Counted from the stretch's first letter, positions 1 through 9,272 are shown. The stretch is 64,000 nt of DNA from Agromyces sp. 3263 (GCF_031456545.1 NZ_JAVDUV010000001.1:1240001-1304000); one strand, 5' to 3'. Made by a program: numbers and translations. The notes: generated from the sequence alone by a model not told the origin.

Positions 1-2
1 GC

Positions 3-1418
3 ATCAGCGACGGCGCGTTCGCGTTCTTCCTGCTGTTCGCGTGGCTGGCCCTCATGGGCGGTCTCATGAGCACGTTCCTCGCGGTGCGCCACACCCGGCA
101 GGAGGAGGAGCAGGGCCGCGCCGAGTCGATCGCGGCGACGCCCGCGGGCCGCATCCGGCCCACGACCGCCACGGTCGTGCACGGCGTGCTCGCCAACGTC
201 GTGCTCGGCCTGTTCATCGCCCTGGCGCTCATGGCGAACGGCCTCGAGCCGGTCGGTTCGTTCGTGTGGGGCGCGGCCATCGCCGTGTCGGGCTTCGCGT
301 TCCTCGCATTCGGGCTGTTCGCCGCCCAGCTGTTCCGCACGTCGCGCGGCGCGAACGGGATCTCGGTCGCCTTCGTGCTCGTGGCCTACCTGCTGCGTGG
401 CATCGGGGATGCGGCGGGCACGCCGTCGGAGGACCTGCTGCATGTGACCCCGGCCTGGCCGAGCTGGCTCTCTCCCATGGGCTACGGCCAGTTCACGGGC
501 GCCTACGTCGAGAACGACCTGACCCCGCTGCTCATCCCGCTCGCCTTCGCGGCGGTGCTGATCGGCGTCGTCTACGGCCTGCAGTCCGTGCGGGACCAGG
601 GCGCGAGCCTCCTCGCCGGACGCGCCGGCCGCGCGACTGCGGGCCCGGTGCTCTCGAGCTCGTTCGGGCTCGCCTGGCGGCTCAACACGTCCATCCTCCT
701 CTCGTGGACGGCCGGCGCGGTGGCGACGGGGCTGCTCGCGACGTCGCTCTCGTCGGTGATCAACCAGGCTGCGACCGACACCCCCGCGGTGCTCGAGACG
801 CTCCGCCGCGCGATCGGCAGCGACGCCTCGATCGAGGAGGCGTTCGTCGCCGTGTTCTACGGCATCGTCGGCGTGCTGGCCGCGTGCTGTGCCGTCCAGG
901 TGGGCATCCGGGCGCGGCAGGAGGAGGCCCACGGCACCGCCGAGCTCATCCTCGGCACGCCCGTGCCGCGCGTCCGCTGGCTGCTCGAGTACTGGATCGT
1001 CGGCACGATCGTCATCGTCATCGTGCTGGCTGCGGCGGCCCTCGCGGGCATCGCCGGCGCCGGCGCGGCATCCGATCCCGAGTCGCTCGTGCCGAACGTG
1101 CTCGAAGCGGCGGCGGCGCAACTTCCGGCCTGCCTCGTGTTCCTCGGGCTCACCCTGCTCGTGTTCGCGTTCCTGCCGCGCGCGACGATCTCGGTGGGCT
1201 GGATCACGGTCGGCGTGGCGGCGATCCTCGGCACCTTCGGCCCGATCCTGCAGTTCCCCGAGTGGGCCGTCGACCTCTCGCCGTTCGCCCATTCGCCGGT
1301 TCCGGCAGGCGGGGAGACCGACTGGTCGGGTGGCATCTGGATGCTGGCGATCGGGCTGGCCGCCGGTGCGGTCGCCGTGCTCGCCATGCGCCGCCGCGAG
1401 CTCGCGAGCGGCGGATGA
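3..1418 (+). CDS. ABC-2 type exporter permease, 5' truncated
   Basis: Membrane subunit of an ABC exporter of the kind annotated as exporter of polyketide antibiotics. The frame is open from base 3, so the start codon and probably the partner ATPase gene lie before the window. At least 471 codons are visible, with many hydrophobic segments. The protein shows an internal duplication: RQEEEQGRAESIAATP near the left end and RQEEAHGTAELILGTP in the second half are clearly homologous, so each half carries the same cytoplasmic loop. It ends 12 bases before a GbsR/MarR-type regulator on the same strand, which suggests local control of drug or lipid export. Substrate unknown. Confidence 0.85.
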   Translation: MSDGAFAFFLLFAWLALMGGLMSTFLAVRHTRQEEEQGRAESIAATPAGRIRPTTATVVHGVLANVVLGLFIALALMANGLEPVGSFVWGAAIAVSGFAFLAFGLFAAQLFRTSRGANGISVAFVLVAYLLRGIGDAAGTPSEDLLHVTPAWPSWLSPMGYGQFTGAYVENDLTPLLIPLAFAAVLIGVVYGLQSVRDQGASLLAGRAGRATAGPVLSSSFGLAWRLNTSILLSWTAGAVATGLLATSLSSVINQAATDTPAVLETLRRAIGSDASIEEAFVAVFYGIVGVLAACCAVQVGIRARQEEAHGTAELILGTPVPRVRWLLEYWIVGTIVIVIVLAAAALAGIAGAGAASDPESLVPNVLEAAAAQLPACLVFLGLTLLVFAFLPRATISVGWITVGVAAILGTFGPILQFPEWAVDLSPFAHSPVPAGGETDWSGGIWMLAIGLAAGAVAVLAMRRRELASGG

Positions 1419-1430
1419 GAGACTGAGCGG

Positions 1431-1916
1431 ATGCCACGCGACGAGCAGGGCCTGAAGGCCGCGGTCGACCAGTCGGCCGCGGTCCTCACCGCGGCGGGCT
1501 TCCCCCGGATGCCGGCCCGCGTGCTCATGGCGCTCGTGGTCGCCGACCGCGGCGGCCTGACCGCGAGCGAGCTGGGCGAGCAGCTCGGCGTGAGCGCGGC
1601 CGCGATCTCGGGCGCCGTCCGGTACCTCGAGCAGATCGGCATCCTCCACCGGCTTCCCCAGCCCGGCAGCCGGCGCGACAAGTGGGAGTTCCTCGACGAC
1701 GCCTGGTACACGGCGCTCATGGCGAAGAGCCCGATCTACGGCGTGATCGCCGACCTCGGCGACCGCGCCGCCGACGCCATCGGCGACGAGACGGCCGCCG
1801 GTGCCGTGCGCGCCCGCGAGATGGCGCGGTTCTACCGCTTCGTCGACACGCGCATGCCCGACCTCATGCGCGAGTGGGAGACGCTGCGCGGGGAGCCCGC
1901 GGCGGAATCAGGATGA
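1431..1916 (+). CDS. GbsR/MarR-family winged-helix regulator
   Basis: 161-residue DNA-binding protein. A winged helix-turn-helix is visible at about residues 40-75 (LTASELGEQLGVSAAAISGA, then a wing containing GSRRDKWEF), as in the GbsR/MarR group. The rest is helical and probably mediates dimerisation. It lies 12 bases after the exporter permease and probably forms one transcript with it, the usual arrangement for a local repressor of an efflux system. It ends 6 bases from the convergent gene on the other strand. The ligand cannot be predicted. Confidence 0.85.
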   Translation: MPRDEQGLKAAVDQSAAVLTAAGFPRMPARVLMALVVADRGGLTASELGEQLGVSAAAISGAVRYLEQIGILHRLPQPGSRRDKWEFLDDAWYTALMAKSPIYGVIADLGDRAADAIGDETAAGAVRAREMARFYRFVDTRMPDLMREWETLRGEPAAESG

Positions 1917-1922
1917 GGACGC

Positions 1923-2318
1923 TCAGCCGGCGAGCATGAGCACGAGGTTCACGAGCCCGGCGACCGAGGCGATCGCGAGCAGGACGAACCCGAGCCAGCG
2001 CGTCACCCGCCGGCCCACCGGCGGCTCATGGAGGCGGAGCCGGTCGGGCTCCCGCTCGCGATAGTAGGCGGGCTCCTCTTCGACGTTCCGGACGTGCACG
2101 CGCTCCTCGTCGCTCAGGCGGCGCTGGTGGAAGGCGCCCTCCGCGAACCATCGCACGGTCGACCCGTGCTCCTGGTCGATGACGACCGCGTCGGTGCGCA
2201 GCCACCTGCCATCGGCGAGCCGGATGAGCAGGGCCAGCAGGAGGCACACCAGCGCGCCCGCGAGGGCGATCCACCCGATCACCTCGGTGACGACCGAGAT
2301 GACCTCCGATGCTTCCAT
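1923..2318 (-). CDS. Small membrane protein with two predicted TM segments
   Basis: 131 residues of unknown function. There is one hydrophobic segment near the N terminus (about residues 8-33) and one at the C terminus (about 108-130). A charged middle holds an Arg/Glu-rich stretch (YYREREPDRLRLHEPP). The start is the ATG reading MEASEVISVV; the same frame stays open further upstream but without protein-like sequence. It is convergent with the regulator gene and transcribed in the same direction as the amino-acid permease upstream. No family recognised. Confidence 0.65.
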   Translation of the reverse strand: MEASEVISVVTEVIGWIALAGALVCLLLALLIRLADGRWLRTDAVVIDQEHGSTVRWFAEGAFHQRRLSDEERVHVRNVEEEPAYYREREPDRLRLHEPPVGRRVTRWLGFVLLAIASVAGLVNLVLMLAG

Positions 2319-2383
2319 GCGATCACGGTATCGGACCGCGGGAGCCCCGACCGACCGGGCCTCCCGCCCCGGCCCTCCCCGCC

Positions 2384-3844
2384 CTACGCCTGGAAGTCCT
2401 CGGGCACGTCGAGCGGACGACGCGTGTAGTACGCACGCGCCTTCCGGTAGAAGAGCACGAGCGGCACGAGCCCGACCACGATGAGCCCGACGCCGAGGAT
2501 GTTCACGATGGGGTCGTTGTTCGGGATCGAGCTGAAGAAGATGAAGATCATGAAGACGGCCCCGATCGCCGGCCACAGGCCGATGAGGAGGAAGTTCTTC
2601 ACGGACTTGAAGATCACCTTGCGGAAGCCGACCACCACGGCGAGCCCGGCCAGCGCGTAGTAGAACGCGATCTGCAGGCCGATCGAGCTGATCGCATTCG
2701 ACAGGATGTCGCCGACGCTGCCGAGGAAGTTCGAGCCGACGAAGAGCACCACCGAGACGCCGACCACGACGAGGGTGGCGAACACCGGCGTCTTCCACCG
2801 ACGGTTGATCCGGCCGAAGGCGAACGGAATGGTGCGGTCCCGGCCCATCGCGAAGAGCGTGCGCGTGACCTGGATGAGCGTCGTCTCGAGCGTGGCGATC
2901 GTCGAGAGCGCGACCGCGACGATGAGGATCTTGCCGCCGATGCCCGGCCAGACGACGTCGCCGAGCACCGAGAGGATGTTCGCGCTGTTGTCCTCGATCG
3001 TCTCGGTGGGCAGCATGACGAGCGTCGCGATCGTGAAGACCTCGAAGAGCAGGAAGACGATGATGACGCCGATGATGCCCGCGGACCCGGCCGACTTGTG
3101 GCCGTCCTTCGTCTCCTCGTTGAGGTTGGCCGCGACATCCCAGCCCCAGTAGTAGAAGGCGGCGATGAGGGCGGATGCCACGAAGACGCCCGCTCCCGAC
3201 AGGTGGGTGAATCCCAGCCAGTCCCACGAGAAGTTCGGGCCGGCGTGCTCGCTCGTGGAGGCGCGGAAGATCGCCACGGCGGCGAACACCACGAGGATCC
3301 CGACCTCGACGACCGACATGATCCACTGCGCACGGGCCGTGACGGTCACGCCGAAGATCACGCAGGCGGCCATGACGAGGAACCAGAGTGCGCCGACCGC
3401 CGTGATGAGCGGCACGTTGTCGGCCTGCGCGGGGTCGAAGAGCGACACGGTCATGGCGCCGGCGGGCAGCGCGCCGGCCACCATGAAGATGGTCGCCGAG
3501 ATCACGAGCGCCCAGCCCGAGAGGAAACCGAGGATCGGGTGAAGGCCGCGAGCGACCCACGAGTAGGAGGCGCCCGCGTGCACGTCGACCCGGCCGAGGT
3601 AGAGGAACGCCCAGGCGATGCCGAGCATCGGGAGCCCGCACCAGAGGAGGGCGCCGGGCGCGCCCAGGCCGGCGACGCCGACGAGCGTCGCGGTGGTGGC
3701 CGCGATCGAATAGGCGGGGGCACTGCCGGCCACGGCCATCACGATCGAGCCGGCCGGGCTCACGCCGTCGGCCTTCAACTGGTGCTGCTCGTACTCGACC
3801 GCCCGGATGTGGGAGGTCTCAGTCTCGAGATCGGGCTGCGTCAT
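2384..3844 (-). CDS. APC-family amino-acid permease
   Basis: 486-residue secondary transporter of the amino acid-polyamine-organocation superfamily. About 12 hydrophobic segments are visible. The first contains the glycine-rich unwound helix expected of APC proteins (GSIVMAVAGSAPAYS), and the amphipathic loop around TQVTRTLFAMGRDRTIPFAFG-type sequence between TM7 and TM8 is typical. The start ATG (MTQPDLETE) is preceded by an AGGAG ribosome-binding site. Substrate could be an amino acid, a polyamine or another amine; the sequence does not decide. It stands alone as a transcription unit. Confidence 0.87.
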   Translation of the reverse strand: MTQPDLETETSHIRAVEYEQHQLKADGVSPAGSIVMAVAGSAPAYSIAATTATLVGVAGLGAPGALLWCGLPMLGIAWAFLYLGRVDVHAGASYSWVARGLHPILGFLSGWALVISATIFMVAGALPAGAMTVSLFDPAQADNVPLITAVGALWFLVMAACVIFGVTVTARAQWIMSVVEVGILVVFAAVAIFRASTSEHAGPNFSWDWLGFTHLSGAGVFVASALIAAFYYWGWDVAANLNEETKDGHKSAGSAGIIGVIIVFLLFEVFTIATLVMLPTETIEDNSANILSVLGDVVWPGIGGKILIVAVALSTIATLETTLIQVTRTLFAMGRDRTIPFAFGRINRRWKTPVFATLVVVGVSVVLFVGSNFLGSVGDILSNAISSIGLQIAFYYALAGLAVVVGFRKVIFKSVKNFLLIGLWPAIGAVFMIFIFFSSIPNNDPIVNILGVGLIVVGLVPLVLFYRKARAYYTRRPLDVPEDFQA

Positions 3845-3990
3845 TGCATCGCTCCTGTGCGTCCGTAAGGGGGAAGGACAGGGGGACGCTAGCACAATGA
3901 CGATGAATCCACATACGGATTTCGTTGAACGACACCGTCCGCGCAGTCGGATACGTCGCCCACCCGCGTTTGCGGCGCGGATTCCGAAGG
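3845..3990. promoter_or_regulatory. AT-richer spacer carrying the permease promoter
   Basis: The 146 bases upstream of the permease are less GC-rich than the surroundings. They hold a TAGCGT-like -10 on the minus strand (complement of 3886-3891). No clear -35 or operator palindrome was found. The same spacer must also separate the permease from the hexosaminidase, whose stop is at 3991. Confidence 0.4.
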
Positions 3991-5292
3991 TCAGGCGGGA
4001 TCCGCGAGGTCCGCCGTGAGGCGCGCCAGCTGAGCGATCCGATCGGCACGCCGGCGCGGCACCCCGGGCACCCCCGGCCGCTGCTGGTCGGGACGCGGAC
4101 CGCCCAGCGGGCGGAAGTCGACGCCCTGCGCCTCGAGCCAGGCCAGGTATCCGGGCAATCGCGAGCCGAATTCCGCCCAGTCCAGCGGACCGCCGTTCCA
4201 CGCGACCTCCGCGAAGGCGCCGAGGCGCGGGAACACGGCGTAGTCCAGCCGCTCCCGGCTGTCGAGGTGCTCGGTCCAGACGTTCGCCTGCACGCCGACG
4301 ACCCGGTCGCGCAGCGCTGCGGGGGCGTCGTCGGGCACCGGGTCGAACGAGGCCGCGTCTCGGAGGGAGAGCACGGTGCCGACGGGGATCGGCTCCTCGG
4401 GGTCATCCGACTGCCGGTAGTCGAGGTACGTCCACAGGTCGGGGCAGAGCACGACGTCGTGGCCGAGCCGAGCGGCGAGGCCGGCACCGACCGACCCCCG
4501 CCACGACGCGACCACGGCGTCGGGGGCGGGACGGCGCCCCTCGAGCATCTCGTCCCAGCCGACCACCCGCCGGCCGCGCTCGGCGAGGTGCGACGCGATC
4601 CGACCGAGGAACCAGGCCTGCAGCTCCGCCTCGTCGGCGAGCCCGCGCTCGGCCAGGAGGTCCTGCGTGCGGGGGTCTTCGTGCCACCGGCGCTTCTGCG
4701 CCTCGTCACCGCCGATGCCGACGACCTCGGAGTCGAACACGTCGCACACCTCGTCGAACACGTCGCAGACGAAGCGCACCGTCTCCTCCTCGACGTTCAG
4801 CACCTCGTCCGAGATCCCGAAGCGGGTCCACGGCTCGGGCACCCGCGCCCGTACGGCCTCGACCTCGCCGACGCCGTACTCGGGATAGGCCGCGAGCACG
4901 GCACAGGCATGACCGGGCACATCGATCTCGGGCACGATCCGGATGCCGCGGGCCGCCGCGTACTGCACGAGCTCGCGCAACTCGCGCTGGGTGTACCAGC
5001 CCTCGTGCGGCACGCCGTCGCCCGTCGCCGACGGCCCGTGGCCCAGCTGCGACTCGCTGCGTCGCCCGCCCGCCTCGGTGAGCCGCGGGTATCGCCGCAC
5101 CTCGAACCGCCAGCCCTGGTCGTCGGTGAGGTGGAGCTGCAGCACGTTGAGGCCGTGCGCGGCGAGGAGGTCGACGAAGCGCAGGAGGTCGGGCATCGGA
5201 CGGAACCGCCGCGCGACGTCGAGCATGACGCCGCGCCAGGCGAACCGCGGCTCGCCGTCGAGCTCGAGGGGGGCGCGGTCGATGCTGCTCAC
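3991..5292 (-). CDS. Beta-N-acetylhexosaminidase, GH20 catalytic domain
   Basis: 433-residue glycoside hydrolase that removes terminal GlcNAc or GalNAc. The protein starts almost directly with the GH20 barrel: LHLTDDQGWRFE near residue 50, EIDVPGHA near 130, and the catalytic Asp-Glu pair in VGIGGDEAQ. It has no signal peptide and lacks the usual N-terminal GH20b domain, so it is probably cytoplasmic and acts on imported chitooligosaccharides or muropeptide fragments. The GTG start (VSSIDRAPL) overlaps the proC stop by 4 bases (GTGA), implying coupling to proC. The link with proline synthesis looks like operon convenience rather than pathway. Confidence 0.85.
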   Translation of the reverse strand: MSSIDRAPLELDGEPRFAWRGVMLDVARRFRPMPDLLRFVDLLAAHGLNVLQLHLTDDQGWRFEVRRYPRLTEAGGRRSESQLGHGPSATGDGVPHEGWYTQRELRELVQYAAARGIRIVPEIDVPGHACAVLAAYPEYGVGEVEAVRARVPEPWTRFGISDEVLNVEEETVRFVCDVFDEVCDVFDSEVVGIGGDEAQKRRWHEDPRTQDLLAERGLADEAELQAWFLGRIASHLAERGRRVVGWDEMLEGRRPAPDAVVASWRGSVGAGLAARLGHDVVLCPDLWTYLDYRQSDDPEEPIPVGTVLSLRDAASFDPVPDDAPAALRDRVVGVQANVWTEHLDSRERLDYAVFPRLGAFAEVAWNGGPLDWAEFGSRLPGYLAWLEAQGVDFRPLGGPRPDQQRPGVPGVPRRRADRIAQLARLTADLADPA

Positions 5293-6140
5293 GCGCCCGC
5301 GGCGAGCTCGCGGGCGCGGGCGAGCGCGGCATCCGTCGCCCGGTCGAAGACCTCGGAGAGGCGCGCGTCCTCGAGCACGGCGACCGCCCGCTCGGTCGTG
5401 CCCTTGGGACTCGTGACGCGGCGACGGAGCTCGGCCGGGCCGACGTCGGATGCCGCGAGCAGCTCGGACGCCCCGCGGAAGGTCCCCTGCACCATCCGCG
5501 CCGCCTGCTCGGGCGTGAACCCCTTGTGGATCGCCGCCGCCGTGAGCTGCTCGATCAGGTAGAAGACGTACGCGGGCCCCGAACCCGAGATCGTGGAGAG
5601 CGCGTCGATCTGCTCCTCTGGCACGACGATCACGTCGCCCACGGTCTCGAAGAGGCGCACGGCGAGCGCGAGGTCGTCGTCGCTCGACCGGGTGCCGGCC
5701 GACACGCCTGTGACGGCGCGCCCCACGACGGCCGGTGTGTTCGGCATCGAGCGGATCACCGCCACCGACGTCGGCAGCAGCGACTCGAACGTCGCCACGG
5801 TCACGCCGGCAGCGACCGACACGACGATCGCGTCGGGTTCGAGCGCATCCGCGATCTCGCGCAGCAGGTCGGGCACCATCGCGGGCTTCACCGCGACGAC
5901 CACGAGCTTCGCGCCGGTCACCGCCGTGCGGTTGGCCGCGGCATCCGTCTCGGTGGCGTACGACGTGACCCCCGGCAGGCCGTCGAGCTCGGCCGCGCGC
6001 TCCGCCGAGCGGTTCGTCGCGCGGATGCCGCCGTCGACCTCGATGCCCGGCTGCAGCAGCCCCGACAGGATCGCCCTGGCCATCGACCCGGCCCCGAGGA
6101 AGGCGATCGCGGGCAGGTGCACGGGGGCTTCGGCGCTCAT
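5289..6140 (-). CDS. proC: Pyrroline-5-carboxylate reductase
   Basis: 283-residue enzyme for the last step of proline synthesis, reducing pyrroline-5-carboxylate with NAD(P)H. The N-terminal Rossmann motif GAGSMARAI is visible, followed by VVVAVKP. The C-terminal dimerisation and catalytic part contains SGSGPAYVFYL and SPKGTTERAV, close to the family signature. Length is normal. It is the first gene of a two-gene unit with the hexosaminidase (4-base overlap) and is divergent from the cation efflux gene, with only 23 bases between starts, so the two promoters must overlap. Confidence 0.95.
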   Translation of the reverse strand: MSAEAPVHLPAIAFLGAGSMARAILSGLLQPGIEVDGGIRATNRSAERAAELDGLPGVTSYATETDAAANRTAVTGAKLVVVAVKPAMVPDLLREIADALEPDAIVVSVAAGVTVATFESLLPTSVAVIRSMPNTPAVVGRAVTGVSAGTRSSDDDLALAVRLFETVGDVIVVPEEQIDALSTISGSGPAYVFYLIEQLTAAAIHKGFTPEQAARMVQGTFRGASELLAASDVGPAELRRRVTSPKGTTERAVAVLEDARLSEVFDRATDAALARARELAAGA

Positions 6141-6163
6141 GCGACCATCCTAGGATTGACGCC

Positions 6164-7126
6164 ATGAGCGCATCGGGCGGCACCAGGGCCATCATCGCGG
6201 CATTTCTCGCCAACCTCGGCATCGCGATCACGAAGTTCATCGCGTGGTTCTTCTCGGGGTCGTCGGCGATGCTGGCCGAGGGCGTGCACTCCCTCGCCGA
6301 CTCGGGCAACCAGCTGCTGCTCATCTTCGGCGGCCGCCAGGCGAAGAAGCAGGCCGACAAGGAGCATCCGTTCGGCTACGGCCGCGAGCGCTACGTGTAC
6401 GCCTTCGTCGTCTCGATCATCCTGTTCTCGGTCGGCGGCGTGTTCTCGATCTACGAGGGCATCGAGAAGCTGAACCACCCCGAGCCGCTCGAGGTGCCCT
6501 GGCTGCCGATGCTGGTGCTCACGATCGCGATCATCCTCGAGTCCATCTCGCTGCGCACCGCCGTGAAGGAGTCCAACCACGTGCGCGGCAAGCTGAGCTG
6601 GGTGCAGTTCGTGCGCCGCGCGAAGGCGCCCGAGCTGCCCGTGGTGCTCCTCGAGGACGTCGCCGCGCTCATCGGCCTGGTCTTCGCGTTCATCGGCGTC
6701 GGGCTCACGTGGCTCACGGGCAACCCGGTCTTCGATTCCATCGGCACCCTGTTCATCGGCGCGCTGCTCATCCTCGTCGCCATCGTGCTCGGCATGGAGA
6801 CGAAGAGCCTGCTCGTCGGCGAGGGCGCGAACGACGACGATCTCCAGAGGATCGAGCGCGCCATCCTCGCGGGCCCTGAGGCCGAGCGCATCATCCACAT
6901 GAAGACCCTCTACGTCGGACCCGATGAGCTGCTCGTCGCCGCGAAGGTCGGCTTCCACGGCGACCAGTCCCTCCTCGAGGTGTCGACCGCGACCAACATC
7001 ATCGAACGGCGGGTGCGCGAAGCGGTGCCCGCGGCGCGGATCATCTACATCGAGCCCGACATCTACGTCGACCCGAACCTCGCGGCGCCGCCCACCGACA
7101 CGATCGTCATCAAGGGCCTCGAATGA
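6164..7126 (+). CDS. Cation diffusion facilitator family transporter
   Basis: 320-residue CDF efflux protein, probably exporting Zn, Mn, Co or Fe by proton antiport. Five to six TM segments are followed by a cytoplasmic C-terminal domain. The TM2 metal-site motif is present as HSLAD within EGVHSLADSGNQ; the TM5 site reads LEDVAALIG, so its first ligand departs from the common HxxxD or DxxxD. The C-terminal domain has the usual ferredoxin-like pattern ending in IYIEPDIYVD. Its stop overlaps the next start by 4 bases (ATGA). Confidence 0.88.
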   Translation: MSASGGTRAIIAAFLANLGIAITKFIAWFFSGSSAMLAEGVHSLADSGNQLLLIFGGRQAKKQADKEHPFGYGRERYVYAFVVSIILFSVGGVFSIYEGIEKLNHPEPLEVPWLPMLVLTIAIILESISLRTAVKESNHVRGKLSWVQFVRRAKAPELPVVLLEDVAALIGLVFAFIGVGLTWLTGNPVFDSIGTLFIGALLILVAIVLGMETKSLLVGEGANDDDLQRIERAILAGPEAERIIHMKTLYVGPDELLVAAKVGFHGDQSLLEVSTATNIIERRVREAVPAARIIYIEPDIYVDPNLAAPPTDTIVIKGLE

Positions 7127-7896
7127 CGGATGCCGCGACGGATGCCGCGCGCCACGCGGCATCCGCTCGACGCACCGCCCTCGTGCTGCGGCACGACTCG
7201 GCGATCGGGCTCGGCAACCTGCGCCCGACGCTGGAGGCGCACGGGTACGAGATCGTGACCGTCGACACGCCTCACCACGACCTGGGCGCGCTCGATCCGC
7301 TCGCCGCCGACCTCGTCGTCGTGCTCGGCGGAGAGGAGGGGGCGTACGAGGCCGATCGCTTCCCGTACCTCGCCGACGAGGTGCGCCTGCTCGCCGCCCG
7401 CGTCGACGCCGAGGCGCCAGTCTTCGGCGTGTGCCTCGGCGCACAGCTGCTCGCGAAGACCCTCGGCGCCGAGGTGCGCAAGGGCCCGCGCAAGGAGGTC
7501 GGCTGGCTCGAGGTCGAGCTCACCGACGCCGGCGCGGTCTCCCCCGTGCGGCACTTCGCCGGCGTGCCGACGGTGCAGTGGCACGGCGACACGTTCGACC
7601 TGCCCGAGGGAGTCGAGCGCCTCGCGTCGTCGGAGCAGTACGAGAACCAGGCGTTCGCCCGAGGCGACTGGCTGCTCGCGGTGCAGTTCCATCCCGAGGT
7701 CGACGACGCGATCCACGAGGAGTGGCTGCGCCTCTGGGGCCACGAACTGCCCGAGTACGGCCGCAGCGCCGAGCAGCTGCGCGCGGAGCGTGCCTGGCAC
7801 GGGCCGCGCGCGAACGCGGCATCCGCTGCCCTGCTCTCGGAGTACCTCGACGGGCTCGAGGTGCGCGAGCGCGTGCTGCGCGAGCGCGCGAGCTAG
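7123..7896 (+). CDS. Class I glutamine amidotransferase-like protein
   Basis: 257 residues. The nucleophile elbow GVCLGAQ and the His-Glu pair in VQFHPEV complete the catalytic triad of a class I GATase. Similar stand-alone proteins are annotated as GMP synthase-like or YfeJ-like amidotransferases; no synthetase domain is attached, so the amide acceptor is unknown. The 4-base overlap with the CDF gene indicates co-translation. The N terminus is a low-complexity Ala/Asp stretch encoded by two adjacent GGATGCCGC motifs plus an inverted copy, so the true start might lie slightly downstream. It converges on tadA with 3 bases between stops. Confidence 0.8.
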   Translation: MTDAATDAARHAASARRTALVLRHDSAIGLGNLRPTLEAHGYEIVTVDTPHHDLGALDPLAADLVVVLGGEEGAYEADRFPYLADEVRLLAARVDAEAPVFGVCLGAQLLAKTLGAEVRKGPRKEVGWLEVELTDAGAVSPVRHFAGVPTVQWHGDTFDLPEGVERLASSEQYENQAFARGDWLLAVQFHPEVDDAIHEEWLRLWGHELPEYGRSAEQLRAERAWHGPRANAASAALLSEYLDGLEVRERVLRERAS

Positions 7897-7899
7897 CGG

Positions 7900-8382
7900 C
7901 TACTCGAGTTCGGTCGGCGGACGGCGCAGCGGGTCGTCGAAGAAGGCGAGCAGCAGGCGAGCGGATGCCTCGGCCTCGACGCCGGGGAACACCTCGACCC
8001 GGTGGTTGAGCCGCCGGTCGCGGAGCACGTCGTAGAGCGATCCGGCGGCGCCGGCGCGCTCGTCCCAGGCGCCGAACACCACGGTCGGCACGCGCGCGGC
8101 GAGGATCGCACCCGCGCACATGACGCAGGGCTCGAGCGTCACCACGAGCGTGCAGTCGGTGAGCCGCCAGTCGCCGATCGACTCCGCCGCCGCGCGAAGC
8201 GCGAGCACCTCGGCGTGCGCCGTCGGGTCGCCCACGAGCTCGCGCTCGTTGCGGCTCGCCGCGATGACGATGCCGTTGCCGTTCACGACGACCGCGCCCA
8301 CTGGCACGTCGCGCGTGGCCGGCGCCTGCTCGGCCTCGGCGAGGGCGAGGCGCATCCACTCGCGGTGGATCGGCAGCTCCAC
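7900..8382 (-). CDS. tadA: tRNA-specific adenosine-34 deaminase
   Basis: 160-residue zinc deaminase that converts the wobble adenosine of tRNA-Arg(ACG) to inosine. The HAEV motif (catalytic Glu and zinc His) and PCVMCAGAI (two zinc cysteines) are both present. I chose the GTG at the right end ([12 protein letters not shown]) because it follows a GGGAGGGG ribosome-binding site; MRLALAEAE is nine residues further in. The matching substrate, a tRNA-Arg with an ACG anticodon, is encoded at 15609-15681 in this window. Transcribed divergently from upp, whose start is 45 bases away. Confidence 0.92.
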   Translation of the reverse strand: MELPIHREWMRLALAEAEQAPATRDVPVGAVVVNGNGIVIAASRNERELVGDPTAHAEVLALRAAAESIGDWRLTDCTLVVTLEPCVMCAGAILAARVPTVVFGAWDERAGAAGSLYDVLRDRRLNHRVEVFPGVEAEASARLLLAFFDDPLRRPPTELE

Positions 8383-8414
8383 GAGCCCCTCCCGTCCGCG
8401 GGATCCCCCGCAAC

Positions 8415-8420
8415 TAGACT
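8415..8420 (+). promoter_or_regulatory. -10 box TAGACT for upp, probable leaderless or near-leaderless start
   Basis: TAGACT fits the actinobacterial -10 consensus and ends only 7 bases before the upp ATG. There is no ribosome-binding site in the gap, so the transcript should begin at or within a base or two of the start codon. The 45-base gap also has to hold the tadA promoter on the other strand. Confidence 0.5.
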
Positions 8421-8427
8421 CGAGCCT

Positions 8428-9060
8428 ATGCGAGTCCACGTTGCCGATCACCCGCTCATCACCCACAAGCTGACGGTGCTCCGCGACGTGAACACGCCGT
8501 CGCCGATCTTCCGCGCGCTGGTCGAGGAGCTGATGACGCTGCTCGCCTACGAGGGCACCCGTGGGGTACGCGTCGAACCGGTCGACATCGTCACCCCGGT
8601 GGCCCCCACGACGGGCGTGCGCATCGCCGACCCCAAGCCGCTCATCGTGCCGATCCTCCGCGCGGGCCTCGGCATGCTCGACGGCATGGTGAAGCTGCTG
8701 CCGAGCGCCGAGGTCGGCTTCCTCGGCATGGCGCGCAATGAGGAGACGCTCGAGCCGGCCACCTACGCCGAGCGCCTGCCCGACGACCTCAGCGACCGCC
8801 AGTGCTTCGTGCTCGATCCGATGCTGGCCACCGGCGGGTCGCTCACCGCGGCGATCGAATTCCTGCTCGCCCGCGGTGCGACGGACGTCACGGCGATCTG
8901 CATCCTCGCCGCGCCCGAGGGCCTGAAGGCCGTCGAGGAGGCACTGCACGGCCGCGAGGTCACCGTCGTGCTCGGCGCCGTCGACGAGCGCCTCAACGAG
9001 CACGGCTACATCGTGCCGGGCCTCGGCGACGCCGGCGACCGCCTCTACGGCACGGTCTGA
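8428..9060 (+). CDS. upp: Uracil phosphoribosyltransferase
   Basis: 210-residue salvage enzyme making UMP from uracil and PRPP. The PRPP-binding loop is seen as DPMLATGGS and the uracil-binding C-terminal region as [13 protein letters not shown]. Length matches the family. The start is the ATG reading [10 protein letters not shown]; the same frame is open upstream but there is no protein-like sequence there. Single-gene unit, divergent from tadA. Confidence 0.97.
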   Translation: MRVHVADHPLITHKLTVLRDVNTPSPIFRALVEELMTLLAYEGTRGVRVEPVDIVTPVAPTTGVRIADPKPLIVPILRAGLGMLDGMVKLLPSAEVGFLGMARNEETLEPATYAERLPDDLSDRQCFVLDPMLATGGSLTAAIEFLLARGATDVTAICILAAPEGLKAVEEALHGREVTVVLGAVDERLNEHGYIVPGLGDAGDRLYGTV

Positions 9061-9272
9061 CGACAGCTACACTCTGCGGGCTTGCGCCCTCGCACCGAAG
9101 GATCTTCACGCTGACCGCCGCGCTGACGAGGTGGAACTGCGGAAGATTTTTCTGAACGGCCTTTTCTCGCAGATCCTTTTGCACGCAGCATCCGCCCACC
9201 CGATCCTCCCGGATGCCGCACCGCGACGCGCACCGTCTGCGCCGTCACACCGCGTCATCCCCCCGTCATGAA
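9061..9272. other. Gene-free stretch downstream of upp
   Basis: First 212 bases of a 508-base stretch without a conventional gene. It contains a TACACT hexamer at 9067-9072, an AT-richer patch near 9150-9180 and an inverted pair built from GCATCCG (from 9188) and CGGATGC (to 9216), which may be a weak terminator for upp. No open frame with protein character was found. Confidence 0.5.

Noticed and set aside
2309..3868. A 519-codon plus-strand frame opposite the APC permease
   Set aside because: Repetitive Glu/Asp/His/Arg composition typical of the strand complementary to a hydrophobic gene.
3925..5562. A 545-codon open frame on the plus strand across the hexosaminidase and proC genes
   Set aside because: It is antisense to two well-supported genes. 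Its translation is Arg/Gly/Val/Asp-rich without hydrophobic or motif structure, as expected from the complementary strand of high-GC codons.
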